From Denitrobaculum tricleocarpae (GTDB taxonomy: Bacteria; Pseudomonadota; Alphaproteobacteria; Kiloniellales; Kiloniellaceae), in assembly GCF_007004665.1 (NCBI RefSeq), contig NZ_ML660070.1:1-49364 (forward strand): a DNA stretch of 49,364 nt. Reading direction: 5' to 3'. The number at the start of each line of letters is the position of its first letter. Position 1 is the stretch's first letter. Shown in pieces: positions 8,653 through 18,506 of this stretch. A program made the translations under genes and the position numbers. The notes below the pieces were generated by a model. The model had not been told where the DNA came from. It made no database searches and worked only from the letters and a program-made list of their open reading frames with translations.

Positions 8653-10092
8653 CTATCTTAAAAGCCGTTTGCAGATTTCGGGATACTGCATCTTTAGGAA
8701 TGCCCATTGCTTGGCTTGTCTTGCTTCTCCCAGTCGCTGGGTCGTGTAGCGCCAATGGTCAGAGGCCCTGTGCATCGCTTCGCGAGACGAGATTTCTCCC
8801 TGTATTGCTTGAATTATGTTCGTGCGCAGAGCGTCGAAGTATTCCGCTTGGCCTTTGACGTAGAAATCAGGGACCGCGTGCAACATGCTCCTGCGATGGA
8901 CATCGAGGAACGCTTTCGAGTAGCTCTTTTGCACCGCCGTATCGTCATAGTGTTCTGAACGGAAAGGATCAAAGAATCCCTCTGCTTCTCGAACTGCGAA
9001 AGTCGATATAGCAGGGCTTACGGCAAAAAGACTAAACAAATAAGCCAGTTCTGCATGATTCGATTGGTTTGAAACTGTATAGTTCCAGCCCCAGTTAAAG
9101 TGCGATACGCGCATAAGTTCGCCATCAATAATGCCGCCTGGTAAGACATCGTGGACGATCTTATTGCTTACAAGTGATCCCGGTTTGTTAAGAAACTTTT
9201 GAGTTCCACCCCATCCAATGTTGCAAAAAATATTCTCCTTCGAGAACCGCCGCCAGTTCTCAAACAAACTGTCCGTGTATACGTGAGGATGCAAACTCTG
9301 AGTTGCGCGAATGAGATCTTCAAGGGCAGCAACCCCCGCGTCACTTTCGAACCGAGGCTGAAAGTCATCGTCTATTGGCCAATAGCCCTTTGAATGAAAG
9401 CGCATCCACCACTCCCAAACAATAAAATCAGGGGTGCGAAAAAGAGCGCCGCCGAACCGGCCTTCATTTGGGCGATTAAAGTAGTCCATCATTAGGTCAA
9501 GGCTCTCCCAGGTTTGAGGAAGAGCAAGTTCAACGCCATGACGATCAGCAAAGCGAGCTTGCTCGTCCTTATCGTTTAACCAATCTTTGCGGAAAAACAT
9601 GAGGTAGGCGTCGCCGTCCGTCTGATACCCGTATAGCCTTCCATTGTAGTAGTCGCCGACGGAGTAGAGTGATGTTGTCTGGAAGTCTTCTGGCTGATAC
9701 CGCGCTGCGAAGAGATCCAGCGGTTGGATCGCACCAGCTTCAATAAGCTCTGGAAGTTCAAACGTTGCTGGTAACGCCAAATCGAAATTTGATGATCCGG
9801 AGAGTTTGTCGATTAAGACAGTGACACTGACTTGGTTGACCGGAACGACATCGATCTGAACAGCGATGCCAGTTTCAGCTGCAAAACGGCTGATAATGGG
9901 TTGGACATTCTTCTCCGAGCCTTTCGGAAGTAGAAGTCTCAGGGACGACGTGCCGCTGTCTGCCAGGGCCTTCGCTTGTTGGACGATTTGCCTGTGCAAG
10001 TGAGACAGACTGTCATCAGCTTTAGCCTTTGCAGCAACAGGAGGATACATCAAACCTGCGAGAGAGATGAACATCGCTCGTCGACGATTCAT
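8653..10092 (-). CDS. periplasmic ABC-type solute-binding protein (family 1), orphan
   Basis: This 479-residue protein begins MNRRRAMFISLAGL, a twin-arginine-like signal peptide ending near AAKAKA. The body fits family 1 extracellular solute-binding proteins: LRLLLPKGSEKNVQPIISRFAAETG, FDLALPATFELPELIEAGAIQPLD, then YGYQTDGDAYLMFFRKDWLND, as in sugar-binding receptors. No permease or ATPase gene is nearby. It lies alone between c-di-GMP and kinase genes and opposite to both. It could serve as a periplasmic ligand receptor for a neighbouring sensor kinase rather than for transport; that is inference. An upstream in-frame extension to 10161 exists, but the signal peptide supports the start used here. 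Confidence 0.8.
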   Translation of the reverse strand: MNRRRAMFISLAGLMYPPVAAKAKADDSLSHLHRQIVQQAKALADSGTSSLRLLLPKGSEKNVQPIISRFAAETGIAVQIDVVPVNQVSVTVLIDKLSGSSNFDLALPATFELPELIEAGAIQPLDLFAARYQPEDFQTTSLYSVGDYYNGRLYGYQTDGDAYLMFFRKDWLNDKDEQARFADRHGVELALPQTWESLDLMMDYFNRPNEGRFGGALFRTPDFIVWEWWMRFHSKGYWPIDDDFQPRFESDAGVAALEDLIRATQSLHPHVYTDSLFENWRRFSKENIFCNIGWGGTQKFLNKPGSLVSNKIVHDVLPGGIIDGELMRVSHFNWGWNYTVSNQSNHAELAYLFSLFAVSPAISTFAVREAEGFFDPFRSEHYDDTAVQKSYSKAFLDVHRRSMLHAVPDFYVKGQAEYFDALRTNIIQAIQGEISSREAMHRASDHWRYTTQRLGEARQAKQWAFLKMQYPEICKRLLR

Positions 10093-10255
10093 GAGTGTTG
10101 GTGGGAGATGAGGGAGCACAAACTTGATTCCAGGCTGGACAAATAACAGTTGATAATACAACTATACGCCTAAAGTGCGCCATAAACCACTCTTATTAGT
10201 TTAATATTCCCGAGCATTTAACTCCGTTCAACGAGTGCAAGTTTAAGGACTTGGT

Positions 10256-12616
10256 TTGCGTTTCAACCGAAACCTGACAGTCGCGAACAAACTGCGGATT
10301 GCATTCGTCGGCATTGCATTCCTATCACTTGTTGCCGTTGTCGCCGCGTTAATTAGTTTTGCGGTCATCGAAACCGCGCAAGAAGAGGTTGTTGGACATG
10401 CTCTTCCCGAGGCCTTGAATGCGCAGGAAATACGAATCCGCGCAATTGAGTTGGTCTTTGCTACATCGCGGCTGACCCAAATTGAAAGTGCTACAGATGT
10501 TGAGAAGCGATTCCGGTCTATTCGCCAGGATGCAAAGCAGTTAGGCGTGCTGATCACGGATATTGAGTCCGCAAATGGCGCAACTGCAACCAGTGCTGCA
10601 CTGCGGAATTCACTTCAAACACTCCGTGCTTCGCTGGAAGAGCAGTTTGAAGTGACAATGCGACGCCTTGCACTCGATATCACCCTTCGCACTGAGTTTA
10701 CGAAGACGCGTGACTTGATCGATAAGATCTTATCGGCTCTGCATCCCGAGGCGATAGGACATTCAGCAGCGTTGATCGAACACGGTAAAGCTCTCCTGTC
10801 GATGCTGGACACGGAAAGACGCTCAACAAGGGAAGCTGTTGCTGAGCGCCTCGAAAGACTCGTTAATGCTGACATTTTTGTTTTTCAGCAGCTCTCTGAG
10901 ATGCAATTCAAAACGGAGATCCTTGGGTCATATTTGGATCAACTTAATTCTGCCAGCGATCAGGACAGCGTACGCAAGCTTCACGCCCTGTTTAACCCAG
11001 ATTTTGAGAGCGTGTTGCGTGAGACGATCGACAGCCGCGACAGTCAGACAAGAGATGTAATTGCGACAAGTATTGTCGAGCTCTCGAAATTTACGCTTGG
11101 CCCGGATAGTTTGTTCGATAAAAAGTTCGAGCAAATCGAGAGTAGTCAGACCTTGGCAAGGCTGTCGGAAGAGAGCGTCCGCCAGTCGGCTCGAATTTCC
11201 GTCCTTACCGACCAACTGCTGTCAGGCGCAGAGCTATCTATCGAGTCAGCAGCAACCGAGGCTCGCGGGGTCATCAGCTCAAGCCGGGTCGTGCTTATTT
11301 TTGTCGCCGTTTTATCTGTTGCCGCTTCGACAGCGGCTACTTGGTTCGTTGTAACCCGCAGCATCACCCAGCGTTTGAAGCGTTTGACTGCTGTCACCCG
11401 GCGCCTTGCCCGAGGGGAACTGGATGTGGAAGTGAAAGACGACGCTGAGGACGAACTCGGCGAGATGGCTCACGCCATCTCGGTATTTCGTGAAAATGCC
11501 ATTCAATTGAATGCATCCCGGGAAGAGTTGCGTATGCAGCAAGCAGAGCAGCGTCTGATCTTTGACAACGTACCAGCGCGCATTTGGTACAAAGACGACA
11601 AAAACCGGATCCTTCGTCTGAACCGGCAAGCTGCCGATGCAATGGGAATGAGCGTCGAGGATGTCGAGGGCGCTGATACTTACGAGCTTTTCCCAGCGAT
11701 GGCTGCGAAATATCATGAAGACGATCTGCGGGTCATCAAATCCGGCAAGCCCATGCTTGGTATCGTGGAGAAGTTTACGCCTAAGCACGGCTCAGAAGGG
11801 TGGGTTCGAACCGACAAAGTGCCCTACACAGACCCCGAGACAGATGCGCGTTACATCCTTGTCGCGGCCACGGACATCACGCCGTTAAAAAAGGCAGAAC
11901 AAGAGCTTGAGCGAGGTTTAAACGAACTGAGGCAATCTAACGAGCAACTACAGCAGTTTGCATACATTGCCTCGCACGATTTGCAGGAGCCGCTTCGCAT
12001 GGTTGCCAGCTACTGCGACCTTTTGGAGCGCCGGTATTCGGAACTGCTGGGCGAGGATGGAAAGGAATTCATCGGTTACGCTGTAGATGGCGCGAAGCGC
12101 ATGCAACACTTGATAAATGATATCTTAAAGTACTCTCGTGCAGGCAATCAGAAGCTTGAATTCAGTGAGGTGCAGATCGCCAATGAGGTTGAAGCGGTAT
12201 GCAGCGATCTAAAGATGCTTATTGATGAAAAGAGCGTTGAGGTGAAGACGAGCGACTTGCCTGTTGTCACGGGTGATAGGGGACAAATCCGTCTGGTGCT
12301 CCAAAACCTGGTGCACAACGCCATCAAGTTTAACGACAAGTCTGCCCCGATTGTGGAAATCGGCGCATTGGATATCGGGCAGTTTTGGAAGATTAGCGTC
12401 GACGACAACGGAATTGGTGTGAACGATCAATATGCAGAGCGGATTTTCGACGTTTTCCAGCGTTTGCACACCCGGGAGGAGTATCCGGGCACAGGCATTG
12501 GGTTGGCGATCGTCAAGCGGATCGTCGAGCGGCATGGCGGGAATGTAACCCTGGAGCGAAAATCTTCGCCGGGTTCGTGCTTTGCTTTCACTTTACCGAA
12601 AATCAATGTAGCTTGA
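10256..12616 (+). CDS. membrane sensor histidine kinase (HAMP-PAS-Cph1-type core)
   Basis: This is a 786-residue kinase starting at TTG 10256, with AAGGA seven bases upstream. A transmembrane helix (about 10-37) and a second near 345-365 flank a long helical periplasmic sensor. HAMP follows ([21 protein letters not shown]), then PAS ([20 protein letters not shown]). His574 lies in [14 protein letters not shown], and the HATPase_c domain has [18 protein letters not shown] and [18 protein letters not shown]. The kinase half closely resembles that of the MASE1 kinase at 3633. An Rcp1-like response regulator starts 26 bases downstream, so the two are an obvious cognate pair at the head of the kaiBC operon. 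Confidence 0.9.
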   Translation: MRFNRNLTVANKLRIAFVGIAFLSLVAVVAALISFAVIETAQEEVVGHALPEALNAQEIRIRAIELVFATSRLTQIESATDVEKRFRSIRQDAKQLGVLITDIESANGATATSAALRNSLQTLRASLEEQFEVTMRRLALDITLRTEFTKTRDLIDKILSALHPEAIGHSAALIEHGKALLSMLDTERRSTREAVAERLERLVNADIFVFQQLSEMQFKTEILGSYLDQLNSASDQDSVRKLHALFNPDFESVLRETIDSRDSQTRDVIATSIVELSKFTLGPDSLFDKKFEQIESSQTLARLSEESVRQSARISVLTDQLLSGAELSIESAATEARGVISSSRVVLIFVAVLSVAASTAATWFVVTRSITQRLKRLTAVTRRLARGELDVEVKDDAEDELGEMAHAISVFRENAIQLNASREELRMQQAEQRLIFDNVPARIWYKDDKNRILRLNRQAADAMGMSVEDVEGADTYELFPAMAAKYHEDDLRVIKSGKPMLGIVEKFTPKHGSEGWVRTDKVPYTDPETDARYILVAATDITPLKKAEQELERGLNELRQSNEQLQQFAYIASHDLQEPLRMVASYCDLLERRYSELLGEDGKEFIGYAVDGAKRMQHLINDILKYSRAGNQKLEFSEVQIANEVEAVCSDLKMLIDEKSVEVKTSDLPVVTGDRGQIRLVLQNLVHNAIKFNDKSAPIVEIGALDIGQFWKISVDDNGIGVNDQYAERIFDVFQRLHTREEYPGTGIGLAIVKRIVERHGGNVTLERKSSPGSCFAFTLPKINVA

Positions 12617-12642
12617 GAGTGGGAGGACGAGAGGCAAGGATC

Positions 12643-13071
12643 ATGGACACAACTCCAATTGAGATACTTCTGGTCGAGGACAATCCTGGTGACGTGCGGT
12701 TGACACAGGAAGCTCTCGCCAGCGCGAAGATCCTCACAAAAATGAACTCGGTTCTGGACGGTGAGACTGCCTTGCGGTTTCTCCATCGGGAGGGAGAGTT
12801 CAACGATTCACCACGGCCCGATCTAATCATCCTGGATCTGAACCTCCCGCGTGTTTCTGGTCATGAGGTGCTCGCGAGCATTAAAGAGCATGAACACCTC
12901 AGGCGTATTCCCGTGGTCGTACTGACATCGTCTGAAGCCGAAGAGGATATTGTTCGAAGTTACGATCTTCACGCCAACTGCTACGTCCGAAAACCCGTTG
13001 ACATGAGTAGCTTCATCGACGTTGTCAATGGTATTGAGGACTTCTGGTTCACTGTCGTCAGATTACCTTAG
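12643..13071 (+). CDS. Rcp1-like single-domain response regulator
   Basis: 142 residues, a receiver domain only. [20 protein letters not shown], the phosphoacceptor Asp65 in [17 protein letters not shown] and CYVRKPVD are typical of Rcp1, the partner of cyanobacterial-type phytochrome Cph1. It lies directly after a kinase of the matching HisKA type, and AAGGATC precedes its ATG. With no output domain it must act by protein contact or phosphotransfer, possibly to the REC protein encoded next or to the Kai proteins. Confidence 0.9.
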   Translation: MDTTPIEILLVEDNPGDVRLTQEALASAKILTKMNSVLDGETALRFLHREGEFNDSPRPDLIILDLNLPRVSGHEVLASIKEHEHLRRIPVVVLTSSEAEEDIVRSYDLHANCYVRKPVDMSSFIDVVNGIEDFWFTVVRLP

Positions 13072-13135
13072 GGCAACTGAATGGAGGGGCGTGTTTCAAA
13101 CAGCGTAAACGCAATTCCAGCGCCGGCGGGGACTC

Positions 13136-14002
13136 ATGCAACAGGGTACTGACTTGCAGATCATGATTGTCGAAGACAATCCAGCGGATGCCGTACTTGC
13201 CAGGGAGATGCTCTCGGACATTGACAATGCGACTTATCATATCTCGACGGTCGCTCGTCTCGACAGTGCATTGGCTGAGTTGGCAGCAAACGGGTTCGAT
13301 GCAGTCTTGCTGGATTTGACCTTGCCGGACGCCCGGGAGTTCGAGGGTTTGAAAGCGCTTCTTGCCGAGTTCCCCGAGCTGGCAATTGTTGTTCTAACGG
13401 GACGCGATGATGAGAGCCTTGGGTTGGAAGCAATCGCGGAGGGTGCCCAGGATTATCTTGTGAAAAACCGGATGACGAGCGAGCTGTTGTCACGTTCTTT
13501 GAGATACGCGATCGAACGCGCAGACTTAAAGAAACGACTGGAAGAAGCGAGCATTCTTCAAAACCGAACGCGGGAGATGGATGCGCTCTATTCGATTGTG
13601 GGTGAAACCTCGATGAGCGCAACACGCAAACGTTTTAAGAGTCCACCTCTTAAAGAGGCCGCTCCGACCGCGTTCAGTGGGCTCGTCAAACAATATGAAA
13701 GTACATTTGATGTTGCCATATCCGAACAGCTTTATCGGGTAGCAACATCATCGACGGATCAGTTTAGACGTTTGGCTGATGTCTTCTGCCAATATCGCGC
13801 AGGGCCCAAAGACGTTATCGATGTCCATCTATCGGTTCTCGACAAGAAAGTCACCGACGAGAACCCCTCTCCAAGACAGTTACTCAGTTTAACACAGGAA
13901 GCGCGAGTTGTTCTCGTGCAGGTTCTGGGCTTTGTGGCCGAAGGGTACCGAACCTATGCAATGTGGACAGGTGGCCCCGGCAATGGTTCCGATAGAGAGT
14001 GA
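13136..14002 (+). CDS. response regulator with REC domain and unrecognised C-terminal domain
   Basis: 288 residues. The first 125 are a receiver domain ([18 protein letters not shown], Asp60 in [24 protein letters not shown]). A helical linker is followed by about 110 residues (from near 175) that I do not recognise: [35 protein letters not shown], then [23 protein letters not shown]. The composition suggests a helical bundle rather than a DNA-binding or c-di-GMP domain. The stop overlaps an alternative GTG start of kaiB, so translation may be coupled. The tight position suggests a role in Kai output or input; the function is not known to me. Confidence 0.8.
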   Translation: MQQGTDLQIMIVEDNPADAVLAREMLSDIDNATYHISTVARLDSALAELAANGFDAVLLDLTLPDAREFEGLKALLAEFPELAIVVLTGRDDESLGLEAIAEGAQDYLVKNRMTSELLSRSLRYAIERADLKKRLEEASILQNRTREMDALYSIVGETSMSATRKRFKSPPLKEAAPTAFSGLVKQYESTFDVAISEQLYRVATSSTDQFRRLADVFCQYRAGPKDVIDVHLSVLDKKVTDENPSPRQLLSLTQEARVVLVQVLGFVAEGYRTYAMWTGGPGNGSDRE

Positions 14003-14010
14003 GAGAGCTG

Positions 14011-14328
14011 ATGACAGAATCAGAACAGTTTTATCAAGTAAAGCTCTACGTGACAGGGCATACACCAAGATCCGAACGCGCCATTCGGAATCTTCGCGCG
14101 ATTTGTATGAACGAATTGGAAGGCCGGTATCAGTTGGTGGTAATCGACGTTGTCGAAAACCCGCAGTTGGCTGAAGACGACAAAATTATCGCGACACCTG
14201 CTGTCATCAAAGAATTACCGCTACCGGTCCGCAGGATTATTGGAGACCTGTCGGACCGGGAGCGAGTGCTGCTAGGATTGGATCTGATCGTATACAATAG
14301 CTCAAGGGCAGAGTCCGAGAAGGAATGA
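14011..14328 (+). CDS. kaiB: KaiB clock-type protein
   Basis: The 105-residue thioredoxin-like KaiB reads [50 protein letters not shown] and RRIIGDLSD. All are standard KaiB features, including the ATPAVIKE segment of the fold-switching region. In cyanobacteria KaiB binds phosphorylated KaiC and promotes dephosphorylation; in proteobacteria KaiBC pairs act in daily timing or stress adaptation without KaiA. ATG 14011 is preferred. An in-frame GTG at 13999 overlaps the upstream stop. kaiC starts 7 bases after the kaiB stop. Confidence 0.95.
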   Translation: MTESEQFYQVKLYVTGHTPRSERAIRNLRAICMNELEGRYQLVVIDVVENPQLAEDDKIIATPAVIKELPLPVRRIIGDLSDRERVLLGLDLIVYNSSRAESEKE

Positions 14329-14335
14329 AGAAAAC

Positions 14336-15850
14336 ATGTCGACAACAGTTGATCCCGTTGATGCAATCGAAAAACTTCCGACAGGAATTCCTGGATTTGA
14401 TCACATTTCGCAGGGCGGTCTTCCGTTGGGCCGAACGGCTTTGGTTGCCGGTACCTCGGGCAGCGCCAAGACCGTGTTCGCATGTCAGTTCCTGGCTGCA
14501 GGTATCCTGCAGTACGACGAGGCTTGCGTCTTCATAACCTTCGAGGAAACGCCGAAGGAAATACGGAAAAATATGCTTGGCTTCGGATGGGACATCGAAA
14601 AATGGGAAGCTGAGAAAAGGTGGACTTTTGTCGATGCTTCACCGGAGATTGGCGACGAACAAATCGTCATGGCCGATTACGACTTCGGCGGGCTTCTTGC
14701 GCGCATCGAATTTGCGATCGAAAAAACCGGCGCGAGGCGGGTCGCCTTTGACTCGATCGGCGCGATCTTCGCGCAGTTTGCCGATACCGCCATTGTGCGG
14801 CGTGAGCTTCTACGGATCGTGAGCGTACTGCGGGAACTCAAAACGACCGCGGTACTTACCGCGGAACGAACAGCGGAATATGGACCGGTGGCACGTTATG
14901 ACGTCGAAGAATTTGTATCTGATAACGTCATAATTCTACGAAATGTTCTTGAAGGAGAGAAGCGCAGGAGAACACTCGAAATCTTGAAATTTCGGGGTAC
15001 TGTGCACAACAAGGGCGAATTCCCGTTTACCGTCATGCCAGGCTCAGGTTTGGAGGCTATTCCCCTCTCAGCTATCGAGCTGGAACAAGGCTCGACGAAC
15101 ACACGGATCACATCGGGCAACGAAGATCTTGATAGCATCTGTGGAGGTGGCTTCTTCAGAGATTCTGTTATTCTTGTGTCCGGCGCGACCGGTACAGGTA
15201 AAACGCTTATGGTCTCAGAGTTTGCCGGGGCTTGCGACAAAGGCGAAAAATGCTTGATTTTTGCTTTTGAAGAAAGCCGAGAGCAACTGACGCGAAATGC
15301 AGATGGCTGGGGGTTGGACTTCCCTGAGTTTGAACGCAGAGGCCGTTTGCGGCTGAGTTGCTTTTACCCTGAATCAGCGACTCTTGAGGACCATCTCATC
15401 CGTATACGGCGTGAGATTGAAGCTTTCCAGCCTGATCGGGTCGCGATTGACAGCCTGTCGGCATTGGAACGCGTTTCTTCGGTCAAGGCCTATCGCGAGT
15501 TCGTCATCAGTATAACCGCGCATGTGAAACAGCAGAATATCGCAATGCTGGTGACAGCGACGACACCTTCCTTGTTAGGGGGGAGTTCCGTGACTGAAGC
15601 TCACATCTCGTCCATCACAGACTCCATAATTCTTTTGCGATACGTTGAGCTTCTGGGTGAAATGCGCAGAGGATTGACGGTCATCAAGATGAGAGGTTCC
15701 CGGCATGATAAAGATATCCGGGAGTACACTATCGACTCCACCGGAATGAGCTTAGGGGAGCCTTTCAGAAATGTGACGGGAATCATTTCTGGAATGCCGC
15801 AAGGTATTTCGGTTGAAGAGCAGGGAAGACTGAATCAATTATTTGAATAG
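14336..15850 (+). CDS. kaiC: KaiC double-domain ATPase/autokinase
   Basis: 504 residues with two RecA-like domains. CI has Walker A GTSGSAKT (39-46) and the Glu pair E70-E71. CII has GATGTGKT (283-290) and E312-E313. The position of the cyanobacterial phosphosites S431/T432 is occupied by Ser425-Ser426 (VTEAHISSITDSI), with T420 matching T426. The pair is thus Ser-Ser rather than Ser-Thr. The C-terminus is short after IISGMPQGISVEEQ, so the tail that binds KaiA is largely missing, in line with the absence of kaiA. A strong AAGGAA precedes the ATG. A kinase gene follows after 136 bases. Confidence 0.95.
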   Translation: MSTTVDPVDAIEKLPTGIPGFDHISQGGLPLGRTALVAGTSGSAKTVFACQFLAAGILQYDEACVFITFEETPKEIRKNMLGFGWDIEKWEAEKRWTFVDASPEIGDEQIVMADYDFGGLLARIEFAIEKTGARRVAFDSIGAIFAQFADTAIVRRELLRIVSVLRELKTTAVLTAERTAEYGPVARYDVEEFVSDNVIILRNVLEGEKRRRTLEILKFRGTVHNKGEFPFTVMPGSGLEAIPLSAIELEQGSTNTRITSGNEDLDSICGGGFFRDSVILVSGATGTGKTLMVSEFAGACDKGEKCLIFAFEESREQLTRNADGWGLDFPEFERRGRLRLSCFYPESATLEDHLIRIRREIEAFQPDRVAIDSLSALERVSSVKAYREFVISITAHVKQQNIAMLVTATTPSLLGGSSVTEAHISSITDSIILLRYVELLGEMRRGLTVIKMRGSRHDKDIREYTIDSTGMSLGEPFRNVTGIISGMPQGISVEEQGRLNQLFE

Positions 15851-15986
15851 ATTTTCTTGTTGCGGTTAAATTTACACACCAATAAGTAAGTAATTAAATA
15901 GATATTATCGTAAAGATTGACATTAGTAACGAACTGTTAACTAAATATGCCTAAACAAGGCAATGAGTTAACGAGTTCGTAAAAGA

Positions 15987-17516
15987 ATGACGAAATCTTT
16001 ATTGCGAATCCTTCATGTCGAAGACAATCCCGGTGACGCAAGGTTGCTGCGGGAGGATGTTAACGGCTTCCAGGGCGAGGCCTTTGACCTCATTCAGGTG
16101 CGAGGTGCATCGGAAGCTGTCGACTACCTGCAGCAAGCTAGCGCTGACCTTGTTCTCTTGGATGCAAATCTTCCGGATGTTGTCGGTATCGCCACTGTCA
16201 TCAAAATACTACAAGTGGCAGATTCAATTCCGGTCGTGGTTCTGACCGGGCATGAAGACCTGACCTTTGCTGAAGATGCAGTCCGCCTAGGGGCGCAAAA
16301 CTGCTTGGTCAAAGGCTCGCTTACAGGAAAAAATCTGATTCAGCAGCTTCTTCTGGAGGTTCAGCGGTTTCGTGTGATGCATGAAGCAAATGCCGAAGTC
16401 AGAGAGACAGCGCGGGAGCGGGCTCAATATCAGAGCATCATTACAAACAACGCAGATAGCCTGGTTCTTATCGACGAGCAGGGTGTCGTGCAGTTCGTAA
16501 ACCCGTCCGCGGAAGCCTTGTTTGGCCGCTCCGCCGAGCGCATGATTGGCCAGCCATTTGGTATTCCTTTCGAGAGCTTGGAGCGTACGATTGTTGATCT
16601 CGTGCGCCCCGACGGCACCGTCGCCGTTGCCGATATGCGAATCATGCGGACATCCTGGGAGAAAGGCCCTGGCTATATTGCGACCCTGCGCGACATCACG
16701 GCAGAGCGTTCAGAAGTACGAGAACTTCGAATTGCGAAATCTCAAGCAGAGCGGGCGAGTCAACTCAAGTCCAGTTTTCTTGCAAAAATGAGCCATGAAC
16801 TCCGGACGCCGCTAAATGCGATTTTAGGGTACTCGCAAATGATTGAGTCGCAGATCTTGGGTCCTATCGGTGTTCCAAGATATATTGAATACGTAGGGAG
16901 CATCCAACAAGCTGGAACTCATTTACTTAATGTCGTGAACGATCTTTTGGATCTGTCAAAAATAGAGGCGGACCAATTCACTCTAAACGAGACGAATCTT
17001 GATTTAGTAGAGCTCCTCTCAAATGCGATGGATACGACCGCAGCTATTGCAGCACAAAAGAACATGGCGATCGAGCTTCATTGCGATTGCAAGAGCTTGT
17101 TTGTCAAAGCGGATGCTACTCGATTGTCGCAGATCTTCTATAACTTACTATCGAACGCGATCAAGTTTTCGCCTGATAGCTCAAAGGTCGAACTGAGAAT
17201 CATTAGTCACAGAAAAAGTGACCCTCAAATCAAAGTCATAGACCATGGTTGTGGAATTTCAAAAGTCGACCGGGAACGGGTCTTTTCAGCGTTTGTTCAG
17301 GCAGGGGATGCAACGGTCGCGCGGGAAAGTGAAGGAACAGGGCTCGGTTTGGCCGTTTCGCGAGAGCTTATACTGCTGCATGGGGGCGACATTTTTATCG
17401 ACAGTTTTCTCGGCAAGGGAACTACAATGACTATTTTGTTCCCAGAGGATCGGGTGACCTCTGTCGTGCCTTCGCATCAGAAAGAAGAAGAGTTCAGGCG
17501 CGAAGTTGTTGCATAA
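15987..17516 (+). CDS. REC-PAS hybrid histidine kinase, cytoplasmic
   Basis: 509 residues without membrane helices. An N-terminal receiver (LRILHVEDNPGDARLL, Asp in LVLLDANLPDV), a PAS domain (NNADSLVLIDEQGVVQFVNPS) and a HisKA domain with His270 in FLAKMSHELRTPLNAI precede HATPase_c (NLLSNAIKFSP, DHGCGIS, GTGLGLAVSRELI). The receiver at the N-terminus makes it a kinase driven by another kinase, plausibly part of the same relay as the KaiBC operon. The 136-base AT-rich gap before it holds an inverted copy of a 12-base motif also found at 6023. ATG 15987 has only a weak ribosome site. It is the last intact gene before transposon debris. Confidence 0.88.
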   Translation: MTKSLLRILHVEDNPGDARLLREDVNGFQGEAFDLIQVRGASEAVDYLQQASADLVLLDANLPDVVGIATVIKILQVADSIPVVVLTGHEDLTFAEDAVRLGAQNCLVKGSLTGKNLIQQLLLEVQRFRVMHEANAEVRETARERAQYQSIITNNADSLVLIDEQGVVQFVNPSAEALFGRSAERMIGQPFGIPFESLERTIVDLVRPDGTVAVADMRIMRTSWEKGPGYIATLRDITAERSEVRELRIAKSQAERASQLKSSFLAKMSHELRTPLNAILGYSQMIESQILGPIGVPRYIEYVGSIQQAGTHLLNVVNDLLDLSKIEADQFTLNETNLDLVELLSNAMDTTAAIAAQKNMAIELHCDCKSLFVKADATRLSQIFYNLLSNAIKFSPDSSKVELRIISHRKSDPQIKVIDHGCGISKVDRERVFSAFVQAGDATVARESEGTGLGLAVSRELILLHGGDIFIDSFLGKGTTMTILFPEDRVTSVVPSHQKEEEFRREVVA

Positions 17517-17639
17517 ACGATTGCACGCTTCCAGTTTTGGGGAATTCACATGCGGAGATTCTAACCTTCCGCTTGTCCGATTTTGGTTCTGACACTCTAC
17601 CTCCAGATCACCTTAGAGTAGGGGCGTCGTATGAGGCCC

Positions 17640-18115
17640 GGTTGATCAGTGGTGTTGTTGCATTTCGTCGCATGGATGAAGAAGATACGCGGCGATGCGC
17701 CGGGTGATCTAAACCATTGAGCTTTCGCTCGTGTCCTCGGAGCGACTGATGAACGCTCTCAGCCGGGTCGATAGCGTTTAGACTAAAGTCGTGTTCTGCC
17801 ACGAGGCCTGCGGCTCGAAATGCCGCAAAGTAGGACTCAAATTCACCTGTCATGACTGTGCCGTGCGCAAAGCCGTGCTCCTTGAGTAACTGTTTTGTTA
17901 TAAGCTTCTTCGCGCCCTACATATCTCGCTTCCTATGGACAAAGAAATCCAATGCTTCGCTCTCATTGTCGGCACCGGACCAGGACAGCCAATAGCGCTG
18001 CGCTGAGACATGATCGCCATTTCATCAAGGTGTTCATGTGAGATAGCGTTGGTTCAGACCCGGCGGAGGTTTGCAGAAGTTGGCGTTCCGAACGTTATGC
18101 GCCAGCGGTGGGTAA
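17640..18115 (-). mobile_element. IS6-family transposase remnant, multiply frameshifted
   Basis: Reading the minus strand across frames gives pieces of an IS6-family transposase in order: RWRITFGTPTSANLRRV, HLDEMAI (W/E-HLDE catalytic region), a segment resembling the charged linker, VMTGEFESYFAAFRAAGL, and QWFRSPGASPRIFFIHA, which matches the FxSPGxAQRFLxxHA C-terminal motif. At least three frame changes and stops separate them, so the gene is dead. Ends of the element are not clear. It lies immediately left of the second tRNA-end repeat. Confidence 0.7.
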
Positions 18116-18198
18116 ACAACAGCACGGGAGGGCCAGGTCTTGTTTAAGTACCTGTATTCCTTCAGTACCGCAGGGAGCGTAGCCTCATCGCTGAGAAC

Positions 18199-18232
18199 AC
18201 TGCACAAAGTTGGTTGCGTGCCCCCGCAACCA
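18199..18232 (+). repeat. tRNA 3'-end repeat, copy 2 (att-like, 34-base form)
   Basis: ACTGCACAAAGTTGGTTGCG followed by the 14-base tRNA end. The whole 34 bases recur at 49194-49227. Within it TGGTTGCG and CGCAACCA form a perfect 8-base inverted repeat around TGCCCC. This is probably the right junction of an island and the left edge of the next. Confidence 0.7.
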
Positions 18233-18240
18233 ATAAAAGT

Positions 18241-18264
18241 ACCCGGCCCCGTGCCGGGTTTTTT
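18241..18264 (+). terminator. rho-independent terminator, probably the original tRNA-fMet terminator
   Basis: ACCCGGC (18241-18247) pairs with GCCGGGT (18253-18259), followed by a T run. It lies nine bases after the CCA of repeat copy 2, where a tRNA gene would have its terminator. The intact tRNA at 49-125 lacks one, so this sequence may have been displaced by an insertion. Confidence 0.8.
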
Positions 18265-18506
18265 ATTGGATATCAGACCGGACCCTGAACCTGCGAGCTC
18301 CGCCGGGTGATGAGACCTCGCGCATAACTGACGCAATTCCCGTTCAAACCGACTTAAAAACCCGCTGCCTCGCAATCAGCGTACAGCCGATCGGGACATA
18401 TGCACCTCGCGCGAGATTTTTTTGCGTTCAGGATTATCAGGAAACGCAAAACGCCGTAAGAGGATACGGCACGACGAGAGCCTGGGGGTAATTGAAGTCA
18501 TTAGAA

